NCBI GenBank assembly: GCA_964451095.1
Contig: CAYVGI010000005.1
Coordinates: 1 to 64,000, forward strand
Direction: 5' to 3'
DNA: 64,000 nt
Source of the DNA: DAOTTY01 sp964451095
GTDB lineage: Bacteria; Chloroflexota; Anaerolineae; Aggregatilineales; Phototrophicaceae
Under the pieces are notes generated by a model, which was not told the origin of the DNA, ran no database searches, and worked only from the letters and a program-made list of their open reading frames with translations. Positions within the stretch are counted from its first letter, which is position 1. Every line of letters starts with the position of its first letter. Positions 16,670-25,776 of the stretch are shown in pieces. The translations under genes were made by a program, and so were the position numbers.

Positions 16670-18751
16670 GTGAAATACGAACCTGCTGAAACGTGGGAAA
16701 AAGCACGCGAGTTTGCTGGAGACGTAATACGCCCCGGCGCACGCGATGGCAGCAAGCAGCGCGTGCAAACACTAGCACGCTCCTACAAGCTGAACGCCGC
16801 CGCCCGCCGCCTGAACCTGAAGCGCGGGACGATAGAAGAAGCGTTGATCCTTGACCTGCTGCCGAGCTTTGTTGACCCGGAAGGTACGGTGCGCATCCCG
16901 GCAGATGCCATAGAGGACATCACTGCGGACGCCAGCGCACACGAGCAAATCGCAGCATACGAAACCGTCAAGGCGCAAGATATTGCCCTTGTTAGCGAAC
17001 TCAACATCAAAACTGTCAAGCGCAACCTCAAGCGCAGCGGCGCGGACAGCAACCGCCCGGAGTGGGGTGAGGTGCGTGGGCGATGGGGGTTGCCCCCCAC
17101 CTATACCGAGTTCCAGGAAAAGCTGCTGGACAAAGAGGTTGAGCACCTGGCGCAGCTAGAGGCACAGCGCCACGCCGAACGCCAGCGCAAAGAGGACATC
17201 CAGCGCCAGCGCGAAGAACTCAAGGCGCAGCTTGTCGCCGCCTTCCCGGAGTGGACGCACGACGAGCGCGAAGACCAGCGTGTAACCCTGCATGTTGGTC
17301 CGCCGAACAGCGGTAAAACACACGACTCGCTGGAAGCACTCGTCGCGGCGGGCAGCGGGTGGTACCTGGCACCGCTGCGCCTGCTCGCCTACGAGATCTT
17401 TGATCGGTTGAACCAGCGCGGCATCCCGTGCGACCTACTCACGGGCGAGGAGTATATTCCGGTGCCGGGGGCACGCTTGACTGCCGCTACTATTGAGATG
17501 TTCAATTCCTCAGACAGCGGCGACTGCATCATCATTGATGAGGCGCAGATGCTAGCGGATAGCGACCGGGGCTGGGCGTGGACGCGGGCACTCATTGAGG
17601 CGAACTGCTCGGAAATCCACATGATTGCGCCGCACTCTGCGCAGTATCTGATTGAGCAGATGACCAAAGCAGCAAACCTGGAGCTGCAAATACAGGTTCA
17701 CGAACGCCTGACGCCTATCGGCATTGCCGAGCGTCCGTGGTCGCTGCGCAGCCTGCCCCCTCACACGATCCTGGTGGCGTTTAGCCGCCGCCGCGTGCTG
17801 GAACTAAAAGACGAGCTAGAGCGACGCGGGCGCACTGTGTCTGTGGTGTATGGCAGCCTGCCGCCAGAAGTGCGCCGCAAACAGTCCGAGCGCTTTGCCA
17901 GCGGGGAAACAGAAATCTGTGTGGCGACTGACGCCGTGGGCATGGGGCTAAACCTGCCTGCGGACAATGTGTGCTTCTACGAGGTCGATAAGTTCGATGG
18001 GCGCAACGTGCGCAAGCTGCGCCCGGAAGAAGTACAGCAGATTGGCGGGCGTGCCGGGCGCTATGGGCTGTCGCAAGGGGGGCTTGTCGGTTCCATCCGC
18101 CGCCAGGACTTGCGCTACATCCGCAAGGCGTTCTACAGCACGCCGAAGACGCTGACGCACGCTCGTGTGGCACCCACGCTGCAAGACCTGGAACTCATTC
18201 CGGGCACGCTGCCCAGCAAGCTAATCGAGTGGGCGCAGTTGCGCTCCATCCCCCCGGCGCTGCGCGACATCGTGCGCGTAGCAGACCTGGAAGAGCGCGT
18301 GAGCCTGGCGAAAATGCTCACCGAGCAGGAAATCCAGCAGGTGGGGCTTGCCGCCGCAGTCAAGCTCATCAACGCGCCCACACGAGAGAGCACCCGTAAC
18401 TACTGGCGGCGCTGTGCCCGGTCGCTCATCGCCGGCGAAGCAATGCCGCTGCCGCCAACACCGCCAGAGATGATCGTGGACACCCGTGACCTGGACGACG
18501 CGGAGTTTTGCATCGCCAGTGCAGATATTTACATGTGGCTGGCGCACCGGGAGGAGTTCAAGGAGCAGGGCGAGCACCTGGAATACGTGCGCGAACAGCG
18601 CCAGGACTGGTCGATGCGGATTGACGATGCGCTGGTGAAACGCATCAAGAACGTGAAGACGTGCTCCCAGTGCGGCAAGGTGCTGCCGTCAGATTACCCC
18701 TACGGCATGTGCCAGGACTGCTACCACGGGCGCTTCGCGGACAAATACTAG
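16670..18751 (+). CDS. Suv3-like superfamily 2 RNA helicase
   Basis: A 693-residue helicase. Motif I is GPPNSGKTHD (210-219), Ia is LAPLRLLAYEIFDRL (233-247), motif II is DEAQM (290-294), motif V is ATDAVGMGLNLP (419-430) and motif VI is QIGGRAGRYG (457-466). This set is typical of the SUV3 branch, best known from the mitochondrial RNA degradosome. The N-terminal 200 residues are charged and contain a HTH-like segment (LARSYKLNAAARRLNLKRGT) and a coiled coil. A C-terminal CxxC...CxxC zinc ribbon (CSQCGKVL...CQDC, near 664-683) may bind RNA. The GTG start has only a weak ribosome site. Bacterial relatives presumably act in RNA turnover. Confidence 0.82.
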   Translation: MKYEPAETWEKAREFAGDVIRPGARDGSKQRVQTLARSYKLNAAARRLNLKRGTIEEALILDLLPSFVDPEGTVRIPADAIEDITADASAHEQIAAYETVKAQDIALVSELNIKTVKRNLKRSGADSNRPEWGEVRGRWGLPPTYTEFQEKLLDKEVEHLAQLEAQRHAERQRKEDIQRQREELKAQLVAAFPEWTHDEREDQRVTLHVGPPNSGKTHDSLEALVAAGSGWYLAPLRLLAYEIFDRLNQRGIPCDLLTGEEYIPVPGARLTAATIEMFNSSDSGDCIIIDEAQMLADSDRGWAWTRALIEANCSEIHMIAPHSAQYLIEQMTKAANLELQIQVHERLTPIGIAERPWSLRSLPPHTILVAFSRRRVLELKDELERRGRTVSVVYGSLPPEVRRKQSERFASGETEICVATDAVGMGLNLPADNVCFYEVDKFDGRNVRKLRPEEVQQIGGRAGRYGLSQGGLVGSIRRQDLRYIRKAFYSTPKTLTHARVAPTLQDLELIPGTLPSKLIEWAQLRSIPPALRDIVRVADLEERVSLAKMLTEQEIQQVGLAAAVKLINAPTRESTRNYWRRCARSLIAGEAMPLPPTPPEMIVDTRDLDDAEFCIASADIYMWLAHREEFKEQGEHLEYVREQRQDWSMRIDDALVKRIKNVKTCSQCGKVLPSDYPYGMCQDCYHGRFADKY

Positions 18752-18911
18752 AGTTAGGGAACACACGGGGTGCTGTGCGCAGCGCCCCAGCAGACCCCAT
18801 CCCCTGCGCAGTAACATCCCGAAAACAAACCATGGGCGACTTCCTACGAAATTTGTTTTCTGGTAGGCTATTGCTCTAGCCCATTTCGGACTTGCACCCC
18901 TGAGGAAACAC

Positions 18912-20993
18912 ATGCGCAAACTGCTGAACGCGCTCGGCATTAACGCCCAGTTTTTTCGCACGTTAGAGGCGACGCTTGTTGTGCTTTTTTTTGTTCAGGC
19001 GCTGCGTTTTCTCATCGGCACGTACTACAGTCGCATCGCCAGCGCGTCTATCGTGCAGTTGCTGCTGCCGGAAATACCGGGGGACATCGCAGCACAGCCG
19101 GGCTTTGTGCCGCCGGAAGTGGTAGGGCAGGAGATCACGCTGCTGGTGTACATGGCGGTGCTGCCTGTATTTGCGCTGTTTGTCGGGCGCTTTCGCCTGT
19201 TTTTGATCTTCGCTGCGCTGACGACTGCCGCCGGGCGCACGCTCATGATTGCGGATACCGACATCACCAACGCGGCGGCGTCTGCGGTGGCGGTAGGCGG
19301 TGGGCTGTTGTACATCACGCTGCTGGCACGCCACCGCCCAACGATCTTCCCATATGTGTTTATCCTCGCCTTTGCTGCCGATCAGTTGTTCCGTGCTGCT
19401 GGCGACACGCTTGACCCGTCCTGGTCGCAGGCGTACTTCCCGGTGCAGTTAGGGCTTTTCTTCGTCGCCATCATCCTGAGCTTTGCCAACTATGTGACCG
19501 ACCGCCGCACCCAGCACAAAGAGCGTGGGCTGATGACCTTTTGGGGCGGGGTGGGCTTTGGGGCGCTGTTGTATTTGCAACTGGCGCTGCTTAGCCTGCC
19601 GAACGCGATAGCCGGGCGGGCGGGCGTAGACTACACGCTGACGGTGCCGATCCTGTTGGTGGCGACCCTGCTGCCACTGCTCAGCCCCACGCGCATGTTC
19701 GCCCGGCAAATCATCAGCCTGTTTGATGTGAGCGTGCGCGGTTGGGTGTGGCTGCTGCTGACGGCGCTGCTGCTGGTGCTGGGCACACGCTTTGGGGGCG
19801 TCGTGGCAGGCGTGTGCCTTGTGGTGGCGCAGTTTACCGTTAGCATGATCTGGTGGTGGCTGGTACGCCCGCAGGGCGAGCGCGAGCGCAACGTGGGCGG
19901 GTTGTGGATGGTGGTGGGGGTGCTGGTATTTGCGGTGCTGGTGCTGTTCGATACCTTCACTTATGAGTATGCCTATGTGCAGGGCATCGCCACGGGCAAC
20001 CCCAGGCTGAATGATATTGTTAACCAATTTATCGTGCCCGCGCTGCGCGGCTTCCGAGGGCTGGGTTACGCCGTGATTTTGCTGGCGGCGTTCTTGGCAA
20101 CGCTGCCGATTATCCTCACACAGCGGCGCATCGCGTGGCGCGGCAGTGATGGCTGGTTTGCGACGGTGCTGCGGGTGGGGGTGCTGGCGGGCGCGGCAGT
20201 TGGCGGGTCTTACCTGGCGACACCCCCACTCATCCAGGGGCTAGCAAACGCCGATGCCGTGCGTGTGGGCACGTACAACATTCACGGCGGCTACACCGAG
20301 TACTACGCGATGAACCAGCCGGATGTGGCGCAGACGATCAGCCAGAGCGGTGTAAATGTGGTGCTGCTCCAGGAGATAGAGGCAGGGCGGCTAACCAGCT
20401 TCGGGGTAGACCAGCCATTGTGGTTGGCGCGGCGACTGGGCATGGATGCGCGTTTCTTCCCCACGAACGAGGGACTGCAAGGGCTGGCGGTGCTTTCCCA
20501 GGCGGAGATTGTGTTTGACGACGGTGAGATTTTGCCGAGCATTGGGCAGCAGACGGGGCTACAGCGTGTGCAAATTCGCCCGGCAGAGGGCACGATCGTG
20601 ACGATTTACAACACATGGCTAGGACTGCTGCTGGATAGCCCCGACAGCACCATCACGCAGCAGGAGCAAGACCAGCAGCGCCAACTGAATGAGATCATCG
20701 CCATCATCGACCGCCACCACCCCAACCGCCAGTTGGGTTTCACCGTTGTGGGCGGGACGTTTAACAATATTCCAGATTCGCCGATTATCGAGCGCATGGA
20801 CACAGTCGGCTTTAGTGACCCGTTTGCGGGTTTGCCAATTGAACGGGCGGCTACGCTGGTGCGAACTGGACTGAGCGCCCGTGTGGATTATGTGTGGATT
20901 TACCCGGAGATTGCCATCGGTGCGAATGTGATGCCAACCGCCGCGTCCGACCATCGGTTGGCATTTGTGGGGTTGTCGCTGGTTCAGCCCTGA
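18912..20993 (+). CDS. Polytopic membrane protein with C-terminal EEP (endonuclease/exonuclease/phosphatase) domain, altered active site
   Basis: A 693-residue protein. Residues 1-440 hold about ten to twelve hydrophobic segments. Residues 450-690 form an EEP fold: VGTYNIHGGY, VVLLQEIEAG, IYNTWLGLLLDS, VVGGTFNNIPDS, RVDYVW and ASDHRLAF. In active members the fourth block reads GDFN and the third NTHL. Here the catalytic Asp is Thr (GTFN) and the His is Trp (NTWL), while the metal Glu and final SDH remain. The domain may be inactive or use different chemistry; membrane relatives act on lipids or DNA. The start follows GAGGAAAC. It overlaps the end of rnc by 10 nt in convergent orientation. Confidence 0.78.
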   Translation: MRKLLNALGINAQFFRTLEATLVVLFFVQALRFLIGTYYSRIASASIVQLLLPEIPGDIAAQPGFVPPEVVGQEITLLVYMAVLPVFALFVGRFRLFLIFAALTTAAGRTLMIADTDITNAAASAVAVGGGLLYITLLARHRPTIFPYVFILAFAADQLFRAAGDTLDPSWSQAYFPVQLGLFFVAIILSFANYVTDRRTQHKERGLMTFWGGVGFGALLYLQLALLSLPNAIAGRAGVDYTLTVPILLVATLLPLLSPTRMFARQIISLFDVSVRGWVWLLLTALLLVLGTRFGGVVAGVCLVVAQFTVSMIWWWLVRPQGERERNVGGLWMVVGVLVFAVLVLFDTFTYEYAYVQGIATGNPRLNDIVNQFIVPALRGFRGLGYAVILLAAFLATLPIILTQRRIAWRGSDGWFATVLRVGVLAGAAVGGSYLATPPLIQGLANADAVRVGTYNIHGGYTEYYAMNQPDVAQTISQSGVNVVLLQEIEAGRLTSFGVDQPLWLARRLGMDARFFPTNEGLQGLAVLSQAEIVFDDGEILPSIGQQTGLQRVQIRPAEGTIVTIYNTWLGLLLDSPDSTITQQEQDQQRQLNEIIAIIDRHHPNRQLGFTVVGGTFNNIPDSPIIERMDTVGFSDPFAGLPIERAATLVRTGLSARVDYVWIYPEIAIGANVMPTAASDHRLAFVGLSLVQP

Positions 20994-21790
20994 TTCGGCG
21001 TATCGTCTGTAGCAGCGGGCGACCCATTTGCGCTCTCGCCTTTATTTTCCGGCGGGTTTTGCGGCGGCTCCTCAATATTTTTGAGCGCATCGCGGGCAGC
21101 CGACTGTGCTGCGGCGCGTTTGCTGCGCCCTACCCCGCGCCCGGCGACATTCTCATCAATCGTAACTTCCGCCACGTACTCTTTTTCGTGGTCAGGACCA
21201 GACTCGTCGATGATCTGGTATATGGGGGTGATGCCGTGCTCTGCCTGGCTCCACTCTTGCAGCAGCGTGCGGGCGTCCTGGTAGCTTGCTTCTTCGATGA
21301 CCGTTTCGAGACGCTTGTCCAGCATGGGGATCACAAACGCCCGCACTGCGTCGATGCCCTGGTCAAGGTACAGCGCCCCCACCAATGCCTCGAACGCTGC
21401 ACACAGGTTGGTTTTGCGGTTGCGCCCACCGCTGTTCTCCTCACCTTTGCCCATACGCAGTGCTGCACCCAGGTCACATTCAAGCGCCAACACCTTTAGA
21501 GACTCCGTGCGTACCAACGCAGCACGCAAGCGTGTAAGCCAGCCCTCGGCACCGTCTGGGAAGCGGTCGTAGAGCATGTCACCGGAGAGGAAGTTCAGCA
21601 CCGCATCGCCCAGGAACTCCAGCCGCTCGTTATCCTCTACTTGTTCCTCAATCTCGTGGGCGTAGGAGCGGTGCGTCATTGCCTGTTCCAGCAGTCCTAC
21701 ATCGTTAAAGCGCAGGTCAAGTTTTTGTTGCAGGTCGTCAATGGAGATGGGCAGGTCGAGCTTGGTCTCTGTTTCTGTTGTTTTCGTCAA
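20984..21790 (-). CDS. rnc: Ribonuclease III
   Basis: A 268-residue dsRNA endonuclease. The signature NERLEFLGDAVL (54-65) holds the metal-binding Glu and Asp. The second active-site block reads NLCAAFEALVGALYLDQG (128-145): the Glu (E134) is kept, but the Asp that precedes it by three residues in E. coli (D114) is Ala here (A131). The dsRNA-binding domain follows (about 165-240; DARTLLQEWSQ, EVTIDENVAGRGVGRSKRAAAQSAARDAL). The last 30 residues are a disordered Pro/Asn/Glu tail. It acts in rRNA and mRNA processing. It is 9 nt downstream of fabF on the same strand, an arrangement (fabF-rnc) common in bacteria. Confidence 0.93.
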   Translation of the reverse strand: MTKTTETETKLDLPISIDDLQQKLDLRFNDVGLLEQAMTHRSYAHEIEEQVEDNERLEFLGDAVLNFLSGDMLYDRFPDGAEGWLTRLRAALVRTESLKVLALECDLGAALRMGKGEENSGGRNRKTNLCAAFEALVGALYLDQGIDAVRAFVIPMLDKRLETVIEEASYQDARTLLQEWSQAEHGITPIYQIIDESGPDHEKEYVAEVTIDENVAGRGVGRSKRAAAQSAARDALKNIEEPPQNPPENKGESANGSPAATDDTPNQG

Positions 21791-21799
21791 CGGGGCACC

Positions 21800-23038
21800 T
21801 CAAAACCGCTTAAAAACGAGCACAGCATTGTGACCGCCAAAGCCAAACGCCAGGCTCATCACCGTGTTGATAACGGTTTCCCTGGCGATGTTGGCGACAT
21901 AGTCCAGGTCACAGGCGGGGTCGGGGTCGTGCAAGTTGATTGTTGGCGGGGCGATCTGGTCGCGCAGCGCCATTACGCTGAACATCGCCTCCATCGCGGC
22001 GGATGCGCCCATGGCGTGCCCGGTCATGCTTTTGGTGGAACTCGTCGGGATGTTGTACGCTTCTTCACCGAACGCCCGCTTGATTGCCTGGGTTTCCATT
22101 GGATCGTTGAGGAGAGTAGCGGTGCCGTGTGCGCTGATGTAATCAACATCTTCCGGGTTCAAGTGGGCGTCGTCTAACGCCTCGCGGATTGCCTGCGCCG
22201 CGCCGCTGCCCTCTGGATGGGGTGCGACCATGTGAAAGGCGTCTGACGATGCGCCGTAGCCCACAACTTCCGCCAGGATGTTTGCCCCGCGCTTGCGAGC
22301 GCTATCGAGTGATTCCAGCACCAGCACTGCCGCGCCCTCCGCCACGACTAACCCGCTGCGGTCGCGGTCAAACGGGCGCATTGCCTGCTGCGGCACCTGG
22401 TTTGCATGGGAGCACGCGCCAAGCCGATCGAACCCGGCAACGGCGTTGGGCAGGACGGGCGCTTCTGCTGCGCCCGCCAGCATTACATCAGCACGCCCCA
22501 GCCGAATACGGTCATAGGCGTAACCGATACAATCCGCGCCTGTGGCACACGCAGACGTGATGATGTGCGACGGACCGGTAATGCCCATGAGCACACTGCC
22601 CAGGCTGCTGGCGGTTGTCGTCATGAAGCTAGGAATACCAAAGGGTGACATGCGGCGCGGTCCGTGCGCGTCTATGGTGTGCAACTGTTCGGAAAAGCTC
22701 GTCATGCCGCCAATGGACGACCCCACAACCACGCCTGCCCGCGCCCTTTCGCGCTCCGTTTGGAACGTAACCCCCGCCTGCTCTACTGCCTGTAGGATTG
22801 CGCTGTGGGCAAGCTGTTGGTAACGGTCGCGGCGGCGCACCTCTTTAGCGGGCAAGTCTGCTGTGGGTTGCCAGCCGTTCACCTCGCCCGCGATTTTCAC
22901 TGCAAAGTTCGACGCATCGAACAGGGTAATGCAGTCTACGCCGCTTTTGCCCGCCCGTATCGCCTGCCAGCTTTCCTCCGGGGTATTCCCCACCGGGGTG
23001 ATTGCCCCCATTCCCGTAATCACGACGCGCTGTGTCAT
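21800..23038 (-). CDS. fabF: 3-oxoacyl-[acyl-carrier-protein] synthase II
   Basis: A 412-residue condensing enzyme of fatty-acid elongation, using malonyl-ACP. The nucleophile is in TSACATGADCIG (C164), the His pair in AHGTATLLND and TGHAMGAS, and the Lys in STKSMTGH. Length and the C-terminal SLAFGFGGHNAVLVF block match FabF and not FabH. It is followed by rnc on the same strand. Upstream on the minus strand lies TTAGTA, 17 nt, TATAAT (23140-23112), a plausible promoter. The usual upstream acpP is not in this window. Confidence 0.95.
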   Translation of the reverse strand: MTQRVVITGMGAITPVGNTPEESWQAIRAGKSGVDCITLFDASNFAVKIAGEVNGWQPTADLPAKEVRRRDRYQQLAHSAILQAVEQAGVTFQTERERARAGVVVGSSIGGMTSFSEQLHTIDAHGPRRMSPFGIPSFMTTTASSLGSVLMGITGPSHIITSACATGADCIGYAYDRIRLGRADVMLAGAAEAPVLPNAVAGFDRLGACSHANQVPQQAMRPFDRDRSGLVVAEGAAVLVLESLDSARKRGANILAEVVGYGASSDAFHMVAPHPEGSGAAQAIREALDDAHLNPEDVDYISAHGTATLLNDPMETQAIKRAFGEEAYNIPTSSTKSMTGHAMGASAAMEAMFSVMALRDQIAPPTINLHDPDPACDLDYVANIARETVINTVMSLAFGFGGHNAVLVFKRF

Positions 23039-23111
23039 GCAGTTCCCTTTCCAGCGTCAAACTTAACAGACAACAGCGTGCACCCCCCTCACCGCGTTGC
23101 CAGTAGGCGGC

Positions 23112-23140
23112 ATTATAACGCGGGAGCGTGCTTGTACTAA
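23112..23140 (-). promoter_or_regulatory. Candidate promoter of fabF-rnc
   Basis: On the minus strand TTAGTA (23140-23135) and a perfect TATAAT (23117-23112) are 17 nt apart, about 75 nt before the fabF start. Confidence 0.5.
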
Positions 23141-23226
23141 CCGCGAGTCATCCTGTTTTCCGGTTGGGCAGCATAGTATACTGATGAACCGATCAAATTC
23201 TCGGTATAGGATGCGGAGTCAACACC

Positions 23227-24129
23227 TTGGGGCTTTTTCGGCGTGGGATGTCCAAGACACGCGGGTCGTTCTTCGGGCGTATTTCACAACTCATTGGCGC
23301 GACAGAAATCGACGACGAAACGTGGGAAGATATTGAAGCACTGCTGCTACAGGCAGATATGGGCACGGCGACCACCATGTATGTGGTGGATGAGGTCAAG
23401 GAGCGTGTGCAGCAGCAGGGCGTGACCACGGCTGATGGTGCCCAGGATGTGCTGAAGGACATTCTGCGCGAGATCATCAGCGCCCCACCCGCCCTAGACC
23501 TGGAAGGGCGCAATCTGTCCGTGATCCTGATTGTGGGGGTAAATGGGTCTGGCAAGACGACATCCATTGCCAAGCTTTCCAATGCGCTCAAGAACGACGG
23601 TCGCAAGGTCATCCTGGCAGCGGCGGATACCTTCCGTGCGGCGGCAATTGACCAGCTACAGACGTGGGGGCAGCGCATTGACGTCCCTGTCATTGCCAGC
23701 GAACCGAACTCCGACCCCGGCTCTGTCGTGTTCAACGCCACGTCTGCTGCCCGTGCCCGCAAGATGGACACGCTGATTATTGACACCGCTGGACGCCTGC
23801 ATAACAACTACAACCTGATGGAAGAGCTTGCCAAAATCAAGTTCGTCGCACAGAAGACCGTTCACAAGGCACCGCACGAGATATTGCTGGTGCTGGATGG
23901 CACCACCGGGCAAAACGCGCTGCAACAGGCGAAGAAGTTCCAGGAAGTGGTGGACGTAACCGGTGTCATCGTGACGAAGCTGGACGGCTCTGCGAAGGGC
24001 GGCATGGTTTTCGCCATCTTCAATGACCTAAACCTGCCCGTGCACTACGTTGGGTTGGGCGAGGGGCTAGAAGACCTGGCTCGCTTCGACCCAGACGCCT
24101 TCATCGACAGCCTCTTCGACGAGAACTGA
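23227..24129 (+). CDS. ftsY: Signal recognition particle receptor FtsY
   Basis: A 300-residue SRP GTPase that docks ribosome-SRP complexes at the membrane. The start is a TTG preceded by GGAG with 8 nt spacing; it gives the typical FtsY beginning MGLFRRGMSKTRGSFFGRI. NG-domain motifs are complete: G1 VGVNGSGKTT (103-112), ADTFRAAAIDQL, DTAGRLHNN, and TKLDGSAKGG near the C terminus. The long acidic A domain of E. coli FtsY is absent, as in many bacteria. A TATACT lies at 23177-23182. Transcribed divergently from fabF. Confidence 0.95.
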   Translation: MGLFRRGMSKTRGSFFGRISQLIGATEIDDETWEDIEALLLQADMGTATTMYVVDEVKERVQQQGVTTADGAQDVLKDILREIISAPPALDLEGRNLSVILIVGVNGSGKTTSIAKLSNALKNDGRKVILAAADTFRAAAIDQLQTWGQRIDVPVIASEPNSDPGSVVFNATSAARARKMDTLIIDTAGRLHNNYNLMEELAKIKFVAQKTVHKAPHEILLVLDGTTGQNALQQAKKFQEVVDVTGVIVTKLDGSAKGGMVFAIFNDLNLPVHYVGLGEGLEDLARFDPDAFIDSLFDEN

Positions 24130-24292
24130 CTGCGCTCATCACATCTTCGGGCAACGGATGACATCCGCTGCTTACACATGGGCACCCCACCCATACGCAA
24201 CAACCCGTTCGTTACACCATCATACATAGCATATGACGAGGAGGGAGGACGCGGCTGCGGCACCACGCCGCCAGCATACGCGGGCGAAAAAT

Positions 24293-25387
24293 ATGGACAA
24301 CTTAAGCACACAGATACGCCAACTAAAAGAGAAAGTGGACGGTCTGACCAACCGTATGGGCATTGCTGGCAAAGCAGAAAAGGTCGAAGCGATGGAGCAG
24401 CAGGCGAGTGCCCCCGACTTTTGGGACGACCCGCAAGCGGCACGGCAGTTTATGCAGCAGATGTCCCGCCTCAAAAACGAGGTCACCCGCTGGCAGAAGC
24501 TATCCGGGCAGGTCAACGACACGCTCGAACTTGCGGAACTGGACGGTGAAAGCTTGCAGGACGAACTGCTAAGCGAATACAACCGCCTGACGACGCAAAC
24601 GGACAAAATGGAACTGCAAGCGGTGTTCAGCGGTGCCTATGACGACCGGGACGCAATTATTTCCATCCATGCGGGGGCGGGCGGCACAGACGCGCAAGAC
24701 TGGGCGGAGATTCTGGAGCGGATGTACTTCCGCTGGGCAGAGCAAAACGGGCACACGGTTGAAGTGATCGAACGCAGCGACGGCGAAGAAGCAGGCATCA
24801 AGAGCGTAACGGCAAGCATCCGTGGCGGAGACTACCCCTACGGCTACCTGCAAAGCGAGCAAGGTGTGCATCGGCTGGTGCGCCAAAGCCCGTTCGACTC
24901 GTCCGCACGGCGGCACACGTCATTTGCTAAGGTGGAACTGTGGCCCGACATTCAGGACGACATCGAAATTGAGGTCAACCAGAATGACCTGCGGATTGAC
25001 ACCTACCGTGCGGGTGGCGCGGGCGGGCAGCACGTGCAGAAGAACGACACTGCCGTGCGGATCACACATGTGCCAACTGGGATTGTGGTGCAGTGCCAAA
25101 ACCAGCGCAGCCAGATGCAAAACCGCGAACGCGCAATGCAGATTTTGAAGGCACGCCTGTTCGAGATGGAGCGCAAAAAGCAGGAAGCAGAACTGGCAAA
25201 CCTCAAAGGCGAGAATGTTGATGCCGGCTGGGGCAACCAAATTCGCTCCTACGTGCTGCATCCGTACCAGATGGTGAAGGATATGCGAACGAACCATGAG
25301 GTGGGCAACCCGGCAAGCGTGCTGGACGGCGACCTGAACGGGTTTATGGAGTCCTACCTGCGGGCGCAGCTTGAGAAGATGGCTTAG
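24293..25387 (+). CDS. prfB: Peptide chain release factor 2
   Basis: A 364-residue class I release factor that reads UGA and UAA. The anticodon-like tripeptide SPF is at 199-201 (VRQSPFDSSARRHTSF), and the hydrolysis motif GGQ at 244-246 (GGAGGQHVQKNDTAVRITH). The frame is continuous: the programmed +1 frameshift found near codon 25 in many prfB genes is not present. The start could also be an ATG at 24233, adding 20 residues of low complexity; I prefer 24293 because it begins with the conserved helix. A strong purine-rich stretch at 24239-24249 has no start codon at proper spacing. The next gene is rpoC. Confidence 0.93.
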   Translation: MDNLSTQIRQLKEKVDGLTNRMGIAGKAEKVEAMEQQASAPDFWDDPQAARQFMQQMSRLKNEVTRWQKLSGQVNDTLELAELDGESLQDELLSEYNRLTTQTDKMELQAVFSGAYDDRDAIISIHAGAGGTDAQDWAEILERMYFRWAEQNGHTVEVIERSDGEEAGIKSVTASIRGGDYPYGYLQSEQGVHRLVRQSPFDSSARRHTSFAKVELWPDIQDDIEIEVNQNDLRIDTYRAGGAGGQHVQKNDTAVRITHVPTGIVVQCQNQRSQMQNRERAMQILKARLFEMERKKQEAELANLKGENVDAGWGNQIRSYVLHPYQMVKDMRTNHEVGNPASVLDGDLNGFMESYLRAQLEKMA

Positions 25388-25776
25388 GCTGGGCACGAGG
25401 ATTGGGGAACCGTAAAAAAATCGTCCATGTGCTCGTGCTGGGCGACAATTTGTGATACATTATTGCAGGTGGGGCGCAGGTTGCGCCTCAAAAAAATCAC
25501 TATATATACTAAGCGGTTGTGCAAGACCAAGCCACAACCGATAGTTATATTTACCCCCTTGACCCATAGCCCCAACACGGGCTATACTACAATGTGCTAA
25601 CAGTTCAATGTGCAGCAAAACAGTATAGCGATGCGGGCACGCAAGACTGCCCCGATAACAATCCATTTCATCGCATATTGGCGCATGCCGCACACCTCAC
25701 TGCTTGGCGTCGATTGGTCACAGCCGAAGCCGAAATAGCAGTCCCGCCCACATGAACACCACTAGGAGGACACGCC
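25388..25776 (+). other. Leader region between prfB and rpoC
   Basis: About 390 bases with no credible gene. It contains a 6-bp hairpin GGCGCA/TGCGCC near 25469, an 8-bp hairpin CGGTTGTG (25514-25521) with CACAACCG (25533-25540) that could end prfB transcription although its U tract is poor, and a good promoter at 25559-25588. The leader from that promoter to rpoC is about 180 nt. Confidence 0.6.
25559..25588 (+). promoter_or_regulatory. Promoter of rpoC
   Basis: TTGACC at 25559-25564 and TATACT at 25583-25588, with an 18-nt spacer, match the sigma-70 consensus at five of six positions each. Its position 190 nt before rpoC shows that rpoC is transcribed on its own. Confidence 0.65.

Noticed and set aside
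19449..20027. 192-codon minus-strand open frame
   Set aside because: Antisense to the membrane part of the EEP protein; His/Gln-rich translation typical of the complement of hydrophobic codons.
25463..25486. Hairpin GGCGCA/TGCGCC taken as a prfB terminator
   Set aside because: It is followed by A residues and not T residues on the plus strand and has only six pairs.
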